Source: Eledone cirrhosa (lineage: Eukaryota; Mollusca; Cephalopoda; Octopoda; Eledonidae). Taken from it: a stretch of 64,000 bases of DNA. Positions 10,369 to 22,126 of the stretch are shown here, piece by piece. The DNA lies in the NCBI GenBank assembly GCA_964016885.1, contig OZ024742.1, positions 12,250,681 through 12,314,680 on the forward strand. The letters are read 5' to 3'. The notes beneath the pieces were generated by a model that was not told where the DNA came from, did not search any database, and saw only the letters and a list, made by a program, of their open reading frames with translations. Numbering within the stretch: position 1 is the first letter of the stretch; each line of letters opens with the position of its first letter. A program made the translations under genes and the position numbers.

Positions 10369-10745
10369 TTAGTCTACGACTTCTTTTATACCATAAACGT
10401 GGTTCTGTCTTTGCGTGTAATTGTTTTTCACTGCTCCAAATAATGACATATTATATTCGTTTTTTCCTGTTCTTTGCCAGGGAACGTTTCCACGAACCGA
10501 AGAATCGTCTTCCTGACTTCCTCCGGTTTTAACGTTTTTTGAAATATTCACTTCTGCGTTCACAGATTGACTTTGTTAGTTTCAGAAGATCCCGTTAAGG
10601 GTGAAAGCAGCGATTGTTTGCTTAAACTTTAATCTGTTATTTTAATAAATATTTGCTCTACGGTCCTTATATATTTGATATATATTTATCCTTATCGAGC
10701 CCTCTTTGGATTTTAGTCTTCAAATTTAATATTATTACTATTTGG
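10369..10745 (+). repeat. 5' direct PLE pseudo-LTR
   Basis: About 375 bases nearly identical to 13676-14048, ending in the shared 'attattactat'. It contains an AATAAA and the hammerhead-type fold at 10563-10636. The PLE ATG follows 38 bases downstream. Confidence 0.92.
10563..10636 (+). ncRNA. hammerhead-type ribozyme motif in 5' pseudo-LTR
   Basis: Distal stem I CAGAUU/AAUCUG, proximal stem I GUUU/AAAC, box 1 CAGAAGA, stem II CCC-GUUAA-GGG, box 2 GAAA, a short stem III (AGCA with UGCU) and the cleavage triplet CUU just before AAAC. Loop III differs by one base from the 3' copy. Confidence 0.72.
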
Positions 10746-10782
10746 CTCCCTCGGTTGAGCACTCTATTGACTTATATTCATC

Positions 10783-12902
10783 ATGCAGAAACAACATCTG
10801 AATAATTCTACAAAGAATATATCCGTACCAAGCAGGAAAACATACCTAAAACTTCTGATACAGAAAACAGACGCGTTCATTAAAAGGTTGCGTTGGCGTG
10901 CCTTTTATTTCGATAATCATGTAAAAGCAGACAACAAACAGGAGAAATGTGGGTTTAAAATCTATAATAACCCTCCGAGTAACCCAGCATTGCTACCCTT
11001 CGAAAATGATGTCTTGGAACTCATACGGAGTATCAAATTTCGGAATAGGAGCAATTCCTTCCAGCAAGACCTGAAGAATAGAATTCGTTCTATTAAGGAT
11101 TCTAATGCCGTGCACGTCCATTCCGACAAAACTGGCAATCTATATCAAGTGGAGCGCAGTACTTTCCATCAACTACTACATAATGCTGTAACTAATGATT
11201 ACCGTAAAACTAATCGGAGTGTCATTAATGAAATCAACGATGCTGGGTTTAAAATCACCTCTCATCTCAACATCCTGGACCGGACTGAACCTCTGGACTC
11301 TATTTCTCCCCCACTTTACCCTGAAGGATCACAAATCCAATTGTCCGAACAACCCCTCTATTCGGCTTATTAACCCTACGAAGTCCGATTTAGGTAGACT
11401 TAGTAAAAGGATTATTGATAGAATTATACCAGAAATTAGAAGTTATGCCCCTCTTGCACTGTGGAACAATTCTTTCGCGATGGTTGATTGGTTCAACGGC
11501 ATATGCAACAAGGAACATTGCTGCTATACCCAATTCGACATCAATAATTACTAATCCTCCAACACTTTACCACTTCTCCTTAGAGCTATCAATTTCGCTA
11601 AAACACTCACAGTGCTTAAGGATTTCGAAGTTGATGTCATCCTCAATGCCCGTAGGTCGGTGATTAATTTCGACGACTCTATTTCGATTAAAAAATCTAA
11701 TAGTACCCCATTCGACGTGAGTATGGGTGCCAGCGATTCTGCGGAGGTTACTGATCTTATCGGCCTTTTCCTTCGTTTCTCTTTCAAGGCAGAATTCCCC
11801 CAACGTGGCAGTCGTTTATACCGTGATGATGGTCTTTTGACCATGACTAAGTGCGGCCCACGTGCTTGCGACAGGTTCAGAAAAGAACTCACACCCTTCT
11901 TTAAAGGCTTCAACCACTCCATACAGGTTGAGGCCAACTTCTCGGTCGTTAATTACCTCGACGTTACCATCAATTTATCGAATGGCTTGCATTACCCGTA
12001 TAGAAAGCCGAATGATACGCTTAATTACATAAGTAAGCATTCTAACCATCCTGCCAGCATAACCAAGAACCTGGTAAGAAACAATTCTTTGAGGCTTTCC
12101 CGTCTGTCTACTAACGAGCATATTTTCAACGACCATTCCACATATTACAATGAAGCTCTTGCTCGGAGTGGATTTGTCGATAAGGTTACATATACAGAGT
12201 ACGAGAATAGACCTAGAAGAAATAGATCCCGACGCATTATATAGTATAACCCAGCATATAATATGGAGGTGCCCAGACCATTAGCTAAGATCTTTCTCTC
12301 CCTTATTACGAAGCATTTTCCCCCTACACATAAATATAGTAACATTTTAAATAGAAATTACTATTAAAATGTTTTACTCTACGACTGCTAACCTTGCACA
12401 TAACATCACAGCTTCAAATTTAGCTAAACTACCTAGCCGTAGGAACACGTGCAACCCTGTAGTTAGTACTAACTGTAATTGTAGGAATCGGGCTGACTGC
12501 CTCCTTTCCGGGAAATGCACCTCTAGTAACATTGTCTACAAATGTAAGGTTGAACCACCCACGTGCCGTAGGGCCTATATAGGGTTAACCACCAATAGAT
12601 TCAAGCAGCGTTTTTACATGTATAGTCATTCTTTTCGTTACCATTTAAGAAGGAATATGACGTCACTTTCAGCTTATATCTGGAGTCTAAAAGACAACCA
12701 CACCCAATATAAGTTACACCGGGAGATCCTAGCTAGGGCTAGATCGTATAATGGAAATAAAAGTCCATGTGTCCTCTGCGTCGCTGATCACATCGCCAAA
12801 GATCACATCTTAAACAAAAAATCTGAGGCAATTTCGGCTTGTAAACATAAATTGCACAAAACTTTCCTGTATTACAGCCCCACATTATACCCTAACGGAT
12901 AG
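10783..12902 (+). pseudogene. PLE polyprotein: reverse transcriptase + GIY-YIG endonuclease, broken
   Basis: The ATG at 10783 opens the N-terminal region and RT. A frameshift near 11320 precedes the 'LKDHKSN..NNPSIRLINP' motif typical of Penelope-like RT. An in-frame TAA at 11552-11554 interrupts the FDINNY motif (the catalytic Asp is in it), and the same frame continues to the catalytic box YRDD (11819-11830), the variant characteristic of PLEs. A TAG at 12242-12244 replaces the Trp of the usual 'WFNPPY' motif, and a frameshift near 12355 leads to the last segment. That segment has a Cys-rich linker (CNCRNRADC, GKC) and a GIY-YIG nuclease domain with VYKC (about 12534-12545), YIG (12576-12584) and the downstream FKQRF Arg. 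The intact protein would nick DNA and reverse transcribe the element. Confidence 0.9.
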
Positions 12903-13318
12903 TACGAACTATACGCGGATATTTTACGTCTTGATGTGGTAGCTAAGTATACTTATTTTTATACCATTACTTATTTGTATAGGTAAGTATATATTACCTG
13001 TATGTTTTGTGAAGGTACTTATACTTTCTCGTACGTATATTTCATTGTATATGTTATGGCATATATTTTATATTCTGGTACATATGCTTTTGGTTATGTG
13101 TATACGTGAGTTTTGTGTCTGTGTGAGTATGCGGGTTCGTACGTATGTAGGGTGTGTGTATATGTCTACTTTGTGTTTTGGTTGACGTTCATCTCCGAAC
13201 ATATGTGTATTTACATGTAGGTATGTGTGCGCGCTTGTTACATACTTGCTTATCTATTTATAAAGTTTATTTAATTATATGTATACACGCACACACACAA
13301 ACACACATACACACACAT

Positions 13319-13386
<68 letters not shown>

Positions 13387-13387
13387 G

Positions 13388-13426
<39 letters not shown>

Positions 13427-13647
13427 ATTTGGTGTATACATTCGTATGCGTGCGGGTACAGGCGTTGCTTGAGTTCTGTATGTGCGTGCGGGTTTTTTTG
13501 TTTTTTTTTTCGTGTACGTGCGTGTATTTGTATACATATGGCGAGTGTTTTCGTATGCTTGTGTAATGACGTATATGGATGCGTGTATGTATTTCTTTTA
13601 TTTCAATTACCTCTGTATTTTATTTACTTTATCCTTAACTCTGAAGA
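12903..13647 (+). other. PLE 3' untranslated region with embedded microsatellite
   Basis: Non-coding, T/G-rich sequence between the PLE stop and the 3' pseudo-LTR, containing (CA)n then (TA)n at about 13289-13412 and a short (TG)n. Small frames across it are repeat artefacts. Confidence 0.7.
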
Positions 13648-14048
13648 CGAGAATCATTCGGTTTCCGAGTTAGAATTTTAGACTACGACCTCTTTTATAC
13701 CATAAACGTGGTTCTGTCTTTGCGTGTTATTGTTTTTCACTGCTCCAAATAATGACGTATTATATTCGTTTTTTCCCGTTCTTTGCCAGGGAACGTTTCC
13801 ACGAACCGAAGAATCGTCTTCTTGTCTTCCTCCCGTTGTAACGTTTTTTGAAATATTCACTTCTGCGTTCACAGATTGACTTTGTTGGTTTCAGAAGATC
13901 CCGTTAAGGGTGAAAGCAGCGATTCTTTGCTTAAACTTTAATCTGTTATTTTAATAAATATTTGCTCTACGGTTCTTAGATATTTGATATATATTTATCC
14001 TTATCGAGCCCTCTTTGGATTTTAGTCTTCAAATTTATTATTATTACT
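13648..14048 (+). repeat. 3' direct PLE pseudo-LTR
   Basis: Direct repeat of 10369-10745 with about 28 extra bases at its 5' end ('cggtttccgagttagaattt') that are also present at 10207. It ends against a (TA)n tract. Confidence 0.92.
13872..13945 (+). ncRNA. hammerhead-type ribozyme motif in 3' pseudo-LTR
   Basis: All elements of a hammerhead with open stem I are in order: distal stem I 13872-13877 with 13940-13945, internal loop, proximal stem I 13888-13891 with 13933-13936, box 1 CAGAAGA 13892-13898, stem II CCC/GGG with a GUUAA loop, box 2 GAAA 13912-13915, stem III A-GCA (13915-13918) with UGC-U (13928-13931), and U13932 as the nucleotide 5' of the predicted cleavage. Ten of eleven core positions agree with the consensus; the exception is A for U at position 4. 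Hammerheads are known in pseudo-LTRs of many Penelope-like elements, where they are thought to process tandem transcripts. Confidence 0.74.
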
Positions 14049-14051
14049 ATC

Positions 14052-14588
<537 letters not shown>

Positions 14589-14590
<2 letters not shown>

Positions 14591-15040
14591 TAAATTATGT
14601 CCTTAGAATTATTAGATAAAATATATAACATTTCCTCTCCCAATTACCATAATTAACCATATAAAAAATCAATTAGAGCAAGCTATAAGAATAAAGACTC
14701 TTATGAAGAAATTTCCGACAAATAACCGAAAGCGCCCTCTTCGCGGTGGCCCCAATAGAGTATTTATCCAACATTTCAACAGCATGTAGAAACTGACTAA
14801 ATATACCATCAACCATACACAATTAGGTGCAAATTCAAACTTAGAAGATATGTGTACATACCGTAATTATATCTCTACCATGGTTTCATCCGTATTTTTA
14901 GACATCCAATTAATAGGATGTGTCCAGAGTATCGGTTTCGTCAGGAGACAAACTCAAAATTAGACATTTAGTTTTCCAAAGTGATCGCGCCAAAAATAGA
15001 TTCAAAAATGGCTAAGAATCGTGACGTGGCAGTGGTCAAT
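14589..15040. other. unique sequence, nothing recognised
   Basis: About 450 bases of AT-rich single-copy-looking DNA. No long open frame, tRNA, SINE module or inverted termini were seen. Confidence 0.6.
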
Positions 15041-15069
15041 ATATATATATATGTATATATTTGTAATTG

Positions 15070-15160
<91 letters not shown>

Positions 15161-15173
15161 ATATACATATAAA
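15041..15173. repeat. (TA)n and (TG)n tract
   Basis: (TA)n with short ATAC variants, ending in (TG)6. Confidence 0.93.
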
Positions 15174-15190
15174 TATATACTTGGGGAGAA

Positions 15191-15260
15191 ACATATTGTT
15201 GTAATATTGCCAGAAATAATAACAGAACACACTCACTGTTTGGTTGCATTTCGCTTCTGT
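15191..15260 (-). repeat. dispersed repeat, inverted partner of 18312-18388
   Basis: Read on the minus strand, this matches 18312-18388 over about 62 bases, including 'cagtgagtgtgttctgtta' and 'ttctggcaatattac'. The family is not identified. No shared boundary beyond this core could be seen. Confidence 0.75.
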
Positions 15261-15734
15261 ATCTTTTATATCTCCACAATTAATATATTTGGTCCTCAAT
15301 GTTTATCATTGACTGACCAACGGTCAAAAATACAGATATAAACACATATATATAGTCTAACAAAGTTTTTTCGTCGCACATCTGCAACATTATCAGTGGT
15401 GCTATTATGTTACTCCTGTTGTATTGTATGTCTACGCCATTTTTATTTTGGGTGACTGTGTTTTGGTTATTGTATTCTATCTTAGTTTACGAGTGTGTGT
15501 TTATATGTGTTTGTTGTTATTGTGCTTGTGTATATATTTATTTATTTATTTATATTTCTCTTAGGTGAGTATTGTTTGTTTGGGTGTTGTTGTCATTCCA
15601 TTCATTTTTTCTGTTTAGCTTTGGCCTTCTAAGCTCTATTTCACTATTTCACCTCTCTGATTTGCCTACCTGCTGGGTCATTTCTATCTTTAGATATTAT
15701 TTTAATTTCTATGTTGTCTATGTTACCGTTAGAC
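15261..15734. other. unique T-rich sequence, nothing recognised
   Basis: T/G-rich DNA with a short TTTA run near 15535-15552. A frame from 15572 is open only because it runs into the following (TA)n tract. Confidence 0.55.
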
Positions 15735-16207
<473 letters not shown>

Positions 16208-16392
16208 TATTATTACTCCAAGATAAACTTACATAGGAATACGAGTGAAATCATAAACTCGCCACCTACGTAAACCCCTTGTTGAGTCAAACAACGCCGT
16301 ACGCTAAAACTATCCATAACACGAAGTATTGACAACCTCTAACTGGATTACCTATAACAATATTTTGTTATCCCTTATATATATATACATAT

Positions 16393-16722
16393 GAAGGCGA
16401 ATGGGTTGGTGGGTAGAGAGCTGGACTCACTCACAATGGTAAGGTTGTGAGTTGCATTCCTGGACCGGCGAAGTAACGTTATGTCATTGAACAAGAAACT
16501 TTATTTCACGTTGCTCCAGTTTACTCAGCTGTATAAATAAGCGGCGACGTCACTAGTGCCAAGCTGTATCGGACTTTGTCTTTCCTTTGGCCAACATTGG
16601 TGGCGAGGAGTGGCAACACTGGAGGTCTGCCACGAAAACATCTTGACTGGATTTGTGTATCGAAAAGCAACATTCTAGGTGCACATCCATGGACATTCGG
16701 CAACGAAGGGATTCTTTCCCTT
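16393..16722 (+). mobile_element. tRNA-derived SINE, near full length
   Basis: The tRNA-related head has an A-box-like 'tgggtagagagctgg' and a B-box-like 'ggttgtgagttgcattcc' (about 16442-16459), followed by 'cattgaacaagaaactttat', 'cacgttgctccagtttactc' and a body ending near 'ttctttccctttat' before (TG)n. The module order matches a well known cephalopod SINE family. The intervening (TG)n is probably its tail. Confidence 0.85.
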
Positions 16723-16724
16723 TA

Positions 16725-16732
16725 TATGTGTG

Positions 16733-16814
<82 letters not shown>

Positions 16815-16862
16815 TGTGTGTGTGTGCGTCTGTATGTATGTATGTCTGTTTGTATGTGTGTG
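16725..16862. repeat. (TG)n microsatellite
   Basis: About 75 bases of pure TG with TGTA/TGTC variants on the right. Confidence 0.95.
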
Positions 16863-16879
16863 AATGTATTTAATTGTTT

Positions 16880-17270
16880 CTTGCCTTCCATCACTCGTGA
16901 TAATGTCCTCGAGATACCTGAACCTCTCCACCTGCTTCAGTGGAACCCCACTCACATGAAGACTGCACTACGCTGTCTTTTGTGAGAGGACGAGTGTCTC
17001 AATCTACGCAACACAGCTTTTCATCCCTGCCGGGAAGCACTCGGCAGCAAATCTATCGAGTGTATGCCGGAAATCACCTTCCGACGTGTTAAGTATCACC
17101 ATGTCGTCTGCAAATTCCAACCGATTGATCCTACAGGCGCCAGTCTTGATATCAATTACAACTCGGTTGAGCATGTCAATCTTGTCGATGAAGATTATTA
17201 ACAGGATAACAGATGTGACATTACGCTGCCTTGTCGGAGTAAAACACCCACATTGAATCGTTTCGACTTA
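16880..17270 (-). pseudogene. LINE reverse transcriptase remnant (Rex1/Babar-like)
   Basis: On the minus strand, in order: a degraded RQGC-type motif near 17220-17260, 'INRLEFADDMVIL' containing the FADD catalytic box (17103-17114), 'DRFAAEC..GMK', and after an in-frame stop and frame change the thumb motif 'GVPLKQVERFRYLEDIITSD' (about 16885-16955). The spacing and motif style resemble Rex1/Babar elements of the CR1/L2 group. Stops and frameshifts show it is dead, and both ends are missing. Confidence 0.75.
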
Positions 17271-17357
17271 ACACAATTTATCCAAACACAGACACTAAGT
17301 ACTTCAATGCATCAAGAAGCTGTCCTTCGATCTCATACTTAAATTTCCCTTCTACAC

Positions 17358-17396
17358 AAATTGCTGGCCTTTTGCCTATATCAGAAATAATTCTTA
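17358..17396 (+). mobile_element. SINE 3' tail fragment
   Basis: 'attgctggccttttgcctat' followed by 'atcagaaataatt' is the tail module of the same SINE type as at 18150-18190, without head or body. Confidence 0.55.
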
Positions 17397-17960
17397 TAAA
17401 TGTACGACTTTGTAGCCAAGAAAAGAATTATTATTAGTATTGCGTCATTGGTGATGATGACGGACTGTACTCTACAATGAAGTTGAATATAAATACCCGG
17501 ATTCTTTTACACGAGAACTCTTCTATCTTAGACATAAGTATTTAAAACATGATTGCTGGATATTTTAGTAGAAAAAAATAACTCTTAGCTGTAATTCTAG
17601 AATTACCTTTATCTAAACAACCACAACTGAATTTTTCTATCTCATAAAACGAAGCAATGCAATGAAGCGAATACAGTGGATATTTATGTATTTGAAAATA
17701 ATAAAATTACTTCATGCGAACACATTAAATTTGTCGCTATCTAAGTTCAGTTATAACCATTTATATCTACTTTATCTGACTACGATAGTTTTTTACCTAA
17801 ATACCGACAATTTCTTTGTATCCAAACTACCTCTCATTGTGTTACCAAAAACATCCTTCGTTGGACAAATACCGAATATTTTCTCTAGATTTTTTTCAAT
17901 GCACACATGTATATATGTTGTGTGTGAGTGTATGTGTGTAGATGTTTGTTTGTTTATTAA
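17397..17960. other. unique AT-rich sequence, no supported gene
   Basis: A frame from 17662 to 18021 is open for 119 codons, but it is Leu/Ile/Tyr-rich, runs into the SINE at its 3' end and shows no recognisable domain. I do not call it a gene. Confidence 0.55.
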
Positions 17961-18190
17961 TAAAGCAGTCAGAGGTGGTGTATTGGCAGTATCGGTAGAT
18001 ACACCATGCTTCGTAGCATAGAGTTACATCTCTTTACGTTCTGAGTTCAACTACGCCGAGGTTAGCTTTGCATTTCATCCTTACGGAGTCGATAAAATAA
18101 AGTACCAGTAATGCACTGGAGTCAATTTAAGCAACGTCCCCCTACCCTCCGAATTGCTGGCCAAGAGCCTAAAATGGAAATAATTGTTTA
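17961..18190 (+). mobile_element. tRNA-derived SINE (decayed)
   Basis: tRNA-like head with B-box-like 'ctgagttcaactac' (18041-18054), body 'gccgaggttagctttgcatt' and 'tccttacggagtcgataaaa', then 'agtaccagtaatgcactgga', ending in the tail 'gctggccaagagcctaaaat'. It is the complete plus-strand counterpart of the copy at 2451-2625. Confidence 0.85.
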
Positions 18191-18311
18191 ACTTAGTACA
18201 CTATACTTAATAAACCAGAATGTAGTTATTATTTTCTGAACTCACACGGTTAACATATTAAAGTTTTGATAACAAATGTAATATTGGAGTGGTAAAAACT
18301 TAAACGAAGCG

Positions 18312-18388
18312 CCAGAAGCGAAAAGCGAAAACCAACAAAACAGTGAGTGTGTTCTGTTATTAATTCTGGCAATATTACACAAATATGA
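18312..18388 (+). repeat. dispersed repeat, partner of 15191-15260
   Basis: About 62 matching bases in opposite orientation to the copy 3.1 kb upstream, with small indels in 'gaagcgaaaagcgaaaacca'. Confidence 0.75.
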
Positions 18389-18549
18389 CCCTCTCAAAGT
18401 ATAACAATATTTGTTTCGACACACGATTTCATATCAAAAACCTCGCAAAACTAATTCATCGCCGTTATATATATAAACATGAGAAGAAAGAGGAATACTG
18501 CGTGGTTGCACATGGGTTACATATTATAAAACTAGTCCCTCGTCAGTGA

Positions 18550-18578
18550 TTTGCCAACCATCATTGGTATTTCATCGC

Positions 18579-18631
<53 letters not shown>

Positions 18632-18648
18632 CCAATGATGGTTGGCAA

Positions 18649-18649
<1 letters not shown>
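18550..18649. repeat. perfect 23-bp inverted repeat around (TA)n
   Basis: 18550-18572 (starts TTTGCCAACC) is the exact reverse complement of 18627-18649, separated by a 54-base spacer that is mostly (TA)n. A strong cruciform or hairpin is expected. Confidence 0.9.
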
Positions 18650-18698
<49 letters not shown>

Positions 18699-18771
18699 TT
18701 ACAGAGAGAGATACATAGATAGATAGATAAATAGGTAGGTAGATAATCTCGTCCATCAACTGCATACGGTA

Positions 18772-18803
<32 letters not shown>

Positions 18804-18815
18804 TTGTGTGCTTCC
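18650..18815. repeat. (TA)n, (TAGA)n and (TG)n mixture
   Basis: Two (TA)n tracts, a short TAGATAGATA run at 18715-18730, 40 bases of unique DNA and (TG)n from 18784. Confidence 0.9.
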
Positions 18816-18920
18816 GTGTATATGTGTACGTGTGTACATACATATACACACATATAGCTATATATTAAATATCAGTTTATTGTTTATTTCCACACAACTT
18901 ATTAAATTCTATGATCTGAA

Positions 18921-19745
18921 ATATTCTACAATGATTATACATCCTATATTCCCCTCGTCTGCTTATATATATTTCTATATATTCTACAATGATTATACAT
19001 CCTATATTCCTCTCGTCTGCTTATATATATTTCTATATATTCTACAATGATTATACATCCTATATTTCTCTCGTCTTCTTATATATATTTCTATATATTC
19101 TACAATGATTATACATCCTATATTTCTCTCGTCTTCTTATATATATTTCTATATATTCTACAATGATTATACATCCTATATTCCTCTCGTCTTCTTATAT
19201 ATATTTCTATATATTCTACAATGATTATACATCCTATATTCCTCTCGTCTGCTTATATATATTTCTATATATTCTACAATGATTATACATCCTATATTCC
19301 TCTCGTCTGCTTATATATATTTCTATATATTCTACAATGATTATACATCCTATATTCCCCTCGTCTGCTTATATATATTTCTATATATTCTACAATGATT
19401 ATACATCCTATATTCCTCTCGTCTGCTTATATATATTTCTATATATTCTACAATGATTATACATCCTATATTTCTCTCGTCTTCTTATATATATTTCTAT
19501 ATATTCTACAATGATTATACATCCTATATTCCTCTCGTCTTCTTATATATATTTCTATATATTCTACAATGATTATACATCCTATATTCGACTCGTCTTC
19601 TTATATATATTTCTATATATTCTACAATGATTATACATCCTATATTTCTCTCGTCTTCTTATATATATTTCTATATATTTTACAATGATTATACATCCTA
19701 TATTCCTCTCATCTGCTTATATATATTTCTATATATTCTATACAA
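18921..19745. repeat. 58-bp minisatellite, 14 units
   Basis: Units starting at about 18925, 18983, 19041 and every 58 bases to 19679, each of the form 'tctacaatgattatacatcc' ... 'ctcgtct[g/t]cttatata'. Sequence differs mainly at two sites (ccc/cct/tct, and ctgc/cttc). Because 58 is not a multiple of three, the frame rotates through all three phases and no protein is implied. Confidence 0.97.
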
Positions 19746-20025
19746 TTCTTCCCCTTTGCCTACCTTTCATCCTCTTTCATTTCACTTCCATATCCAGGTC
19801 TTACAATGCCTTCTCTTCTCCGCTATCTTCAATCTAAAATCTAATATAAAATTTGCACGAGATACTGTAAAAACGATTCAATAAAACAATACAGTAATAA
19901 GGAAATATCAGGGTTTTAAGCAGGAAGCAGTATCACCATGAACTAATATGACTGATCGTGTGATATGATAAACCTGCATTCAATATATCGTAACAGAAGA
20001 TATACAATAATGTCACATGTATTGT
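19746..20025. other. unique sequence, nothing recognised
   Basis: About 280 bases between the minisatellite and a (CA)n tract, without open frames or repeat modules. Confidence 0.55.
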
Positions 20026-20255
20026 GTACACACACACACACACATACACTCTCTCTCACACAGACACACACACCCACATATACAGACATACACACACACA
20101 CTCACACACTCTCACACACATACACACACTCACATACACACACTCACATACACACACTGTCTCTCACAAACACATACACACACATACACACACACACACG
20201 CACATACACACATACACACATACACACATACACACATACACACTCTCTGTCTCTT
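20026..20255. repeat. (CA)n with ACACAT and CTCTCT variants
   Basis: Degenerate CA repeat. Frames give His-Thr strings and are artefacts. Confidence 0.95.
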
Positions 20256-20324
20256 CAGTATTTTCGTAGCTTAATCTATCTCTCGTATACGTGTTTCAAT
20301 ATACATAAATATACATACATACGT

Positions 20325-20931
<607 letters not shown>

Positions 20932-20991
20932 ATTATTTCTACTTTAGGCACAAGGCCAGTAATCACCCAGTGCATTACTGGTATTTTATTT
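20932..20991 (-). mobile_element. SINE 3' end fragment
   Basis: Contains 'ctactttaggcacaaggcca' and 'gtgcattactggtattttat', the minus-strand reading of the SINE tail also present at 2451. Head and B-box are absent. Confidence 0.75.
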
Positions 20992-20993
20992 AT

Positions 20994-21039
20994 GAGTGAA
21001 GTTTTAAATCAACATATATGTTGATTGAAAACTTCACTC
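20994..21039. repeat. 46-bp near-perfect palindrome
   Basis: GAGTGAAGTTTTAAATC... on the left is mirrored by ...GATTGAAAACTTCACTC on the right with one mismatch in 23 bp, centred on CATATATG. It lies directly beside the SINE fragment and about 150 bases before the satellite array. Confidence 0.9.
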
Positions 21040-21320
21040 ACTATTCACAAGTATTTTTTAACCTTCATATCATGTATCCCTATTTTATCTGATGAAAACG
21101 CAGATATCATCTCATGGTCATATTTGTTTTTGAAATGCACATAATAAAATACTTGGAACTCTTTTAACCATCTTTTGATCTTATATATTATATATACTTA
21201 TCGTTTTCGGTATGCCTGACCGATTTAACTCACTCAATATGCAAATTAGGCTGCTCAGCCGTTAATTTTCATAAGAAAAGTATATACTTTCGAACGTTCA
21301 ACTATCTGGCAGATGGGTAA

Positions 21321-21412
21321 ACGGTGCTGATGATGGCTAACAAGCTTGAAACTAGTGCATCGTTCCTGTGTCAGTGTTGAACAAAAGGGTGACGGGGTTG
21401 CTTTAACACCGT
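21321..21412 (+). other. hammerhead-like partial core in the satellite unit (first copy)
   Basis: ACGGTG (21321-21326), CTGATGA (21327-21333), a 14-base segment able to pair GGCU with AGCU, and GAAA (21348-21351) are followed 55 bases later by CACCGT (21407-21412), the exact complement of ACGGTG. This gives boxes 1 and 2 and stems I and II of a hammerhead. No clear NUH cleavage triplet or stem III precedes CACCGT (the bases are TTAA), so activity is doubtful. The arrangement recurs in most units. Confidence 0.35.
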
Positions 21413-21521
21413 ATGGCTTAGATTCAGGCTTTTCATTTTGTTGACAAACGAACAAAGCGGCGTTATAATAAGCGTCCGCTAAACTGATGCGTGCATATAT
21501 GTATGTGTACATGTATGTATA

Positions 21522-21604
<83 letters not shown>

Positions 21605-22038
21605 TACTGTGCGTCTGTATACATATATGTATGTACGTATACATACATACTTACATTTAAGTAAGTGCCATACTAAGAGTGAGAAATGAAATTACGTTTT
21701 CATTTTTTTTCAACTTATCGTTTTCGGTATGCCTGAGCGATTTAACTCACTCAATATGCAAATTAGACTGCTCAGCCGTTAATTTTCATAAGGAAAGTAT
21801 ATACTTTCGAACGTTCAACTATCTGGCAGATGGGTAAACGGTGCTGATGATCGCTAACAAGCTTGAAACTAGTGCATCGTTCCTGTGTCAGTGTTGAACA
21901 AAAGGGTGACGTGGTTGCCTTAAGACCGTATGGCATAGATTCAGGCTGTTCAGTTTGTTGACAAACGAACAATGCGGCGTTATAATAAGCGTCCGCTAAA
22001 CTGATGCGTGCATATATGTATGTGTACATGTATGTATA

Positions 22039-22126
<88 letters not shown>

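Larger units (their letters stand above)
9930..14048 (+). mobile_element. Penelope-like element (PLE) with pseudo-LTRs, decayed
   Basis: Layout: an inverted pseudo-LTR fragment (9930-10209), a divergent partial direct copy (10207-10368), a direct pseudo-LTR (10369-10745), the RT/GIY-YIG reading frame (10783-12902), a 3' region with a microsatellite, and a second direct pseudo-LTR (13648-14048). Mixed direct and inverted, tandem or truncated terminal repeats are characteristic of Penelope-like retroelements and unlike true LTR elements. The coding region has frameshifts and in-frame stops, so the copy is inactive. Confidence 0.9.

Noticed and set aside
13636..13660. 'ctgaaga' just before the 3' pseudo-LTR as a second hammerhead box 1
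   Set aside because: No GAAA box or stem II follows at a workable distance.
16393..16470. tRNA gene suggested by A-box and B-box
   Set aside because: Followed by a SINE body and tail, and the head does not fold into a standard cloverleaf by eye.
17662..18021. 119-codon plus-strand frame as a possible host gene
   Set aside because: Low-complexity hydrophobic composition, ends inside a SINE, no domain and no splice context.
21321..21412. A canonical, active hammerhead in the satellite unit
   Set aside because: No NUH triplet next to stem I and no stem III; kept only as a weak partial-core observation.
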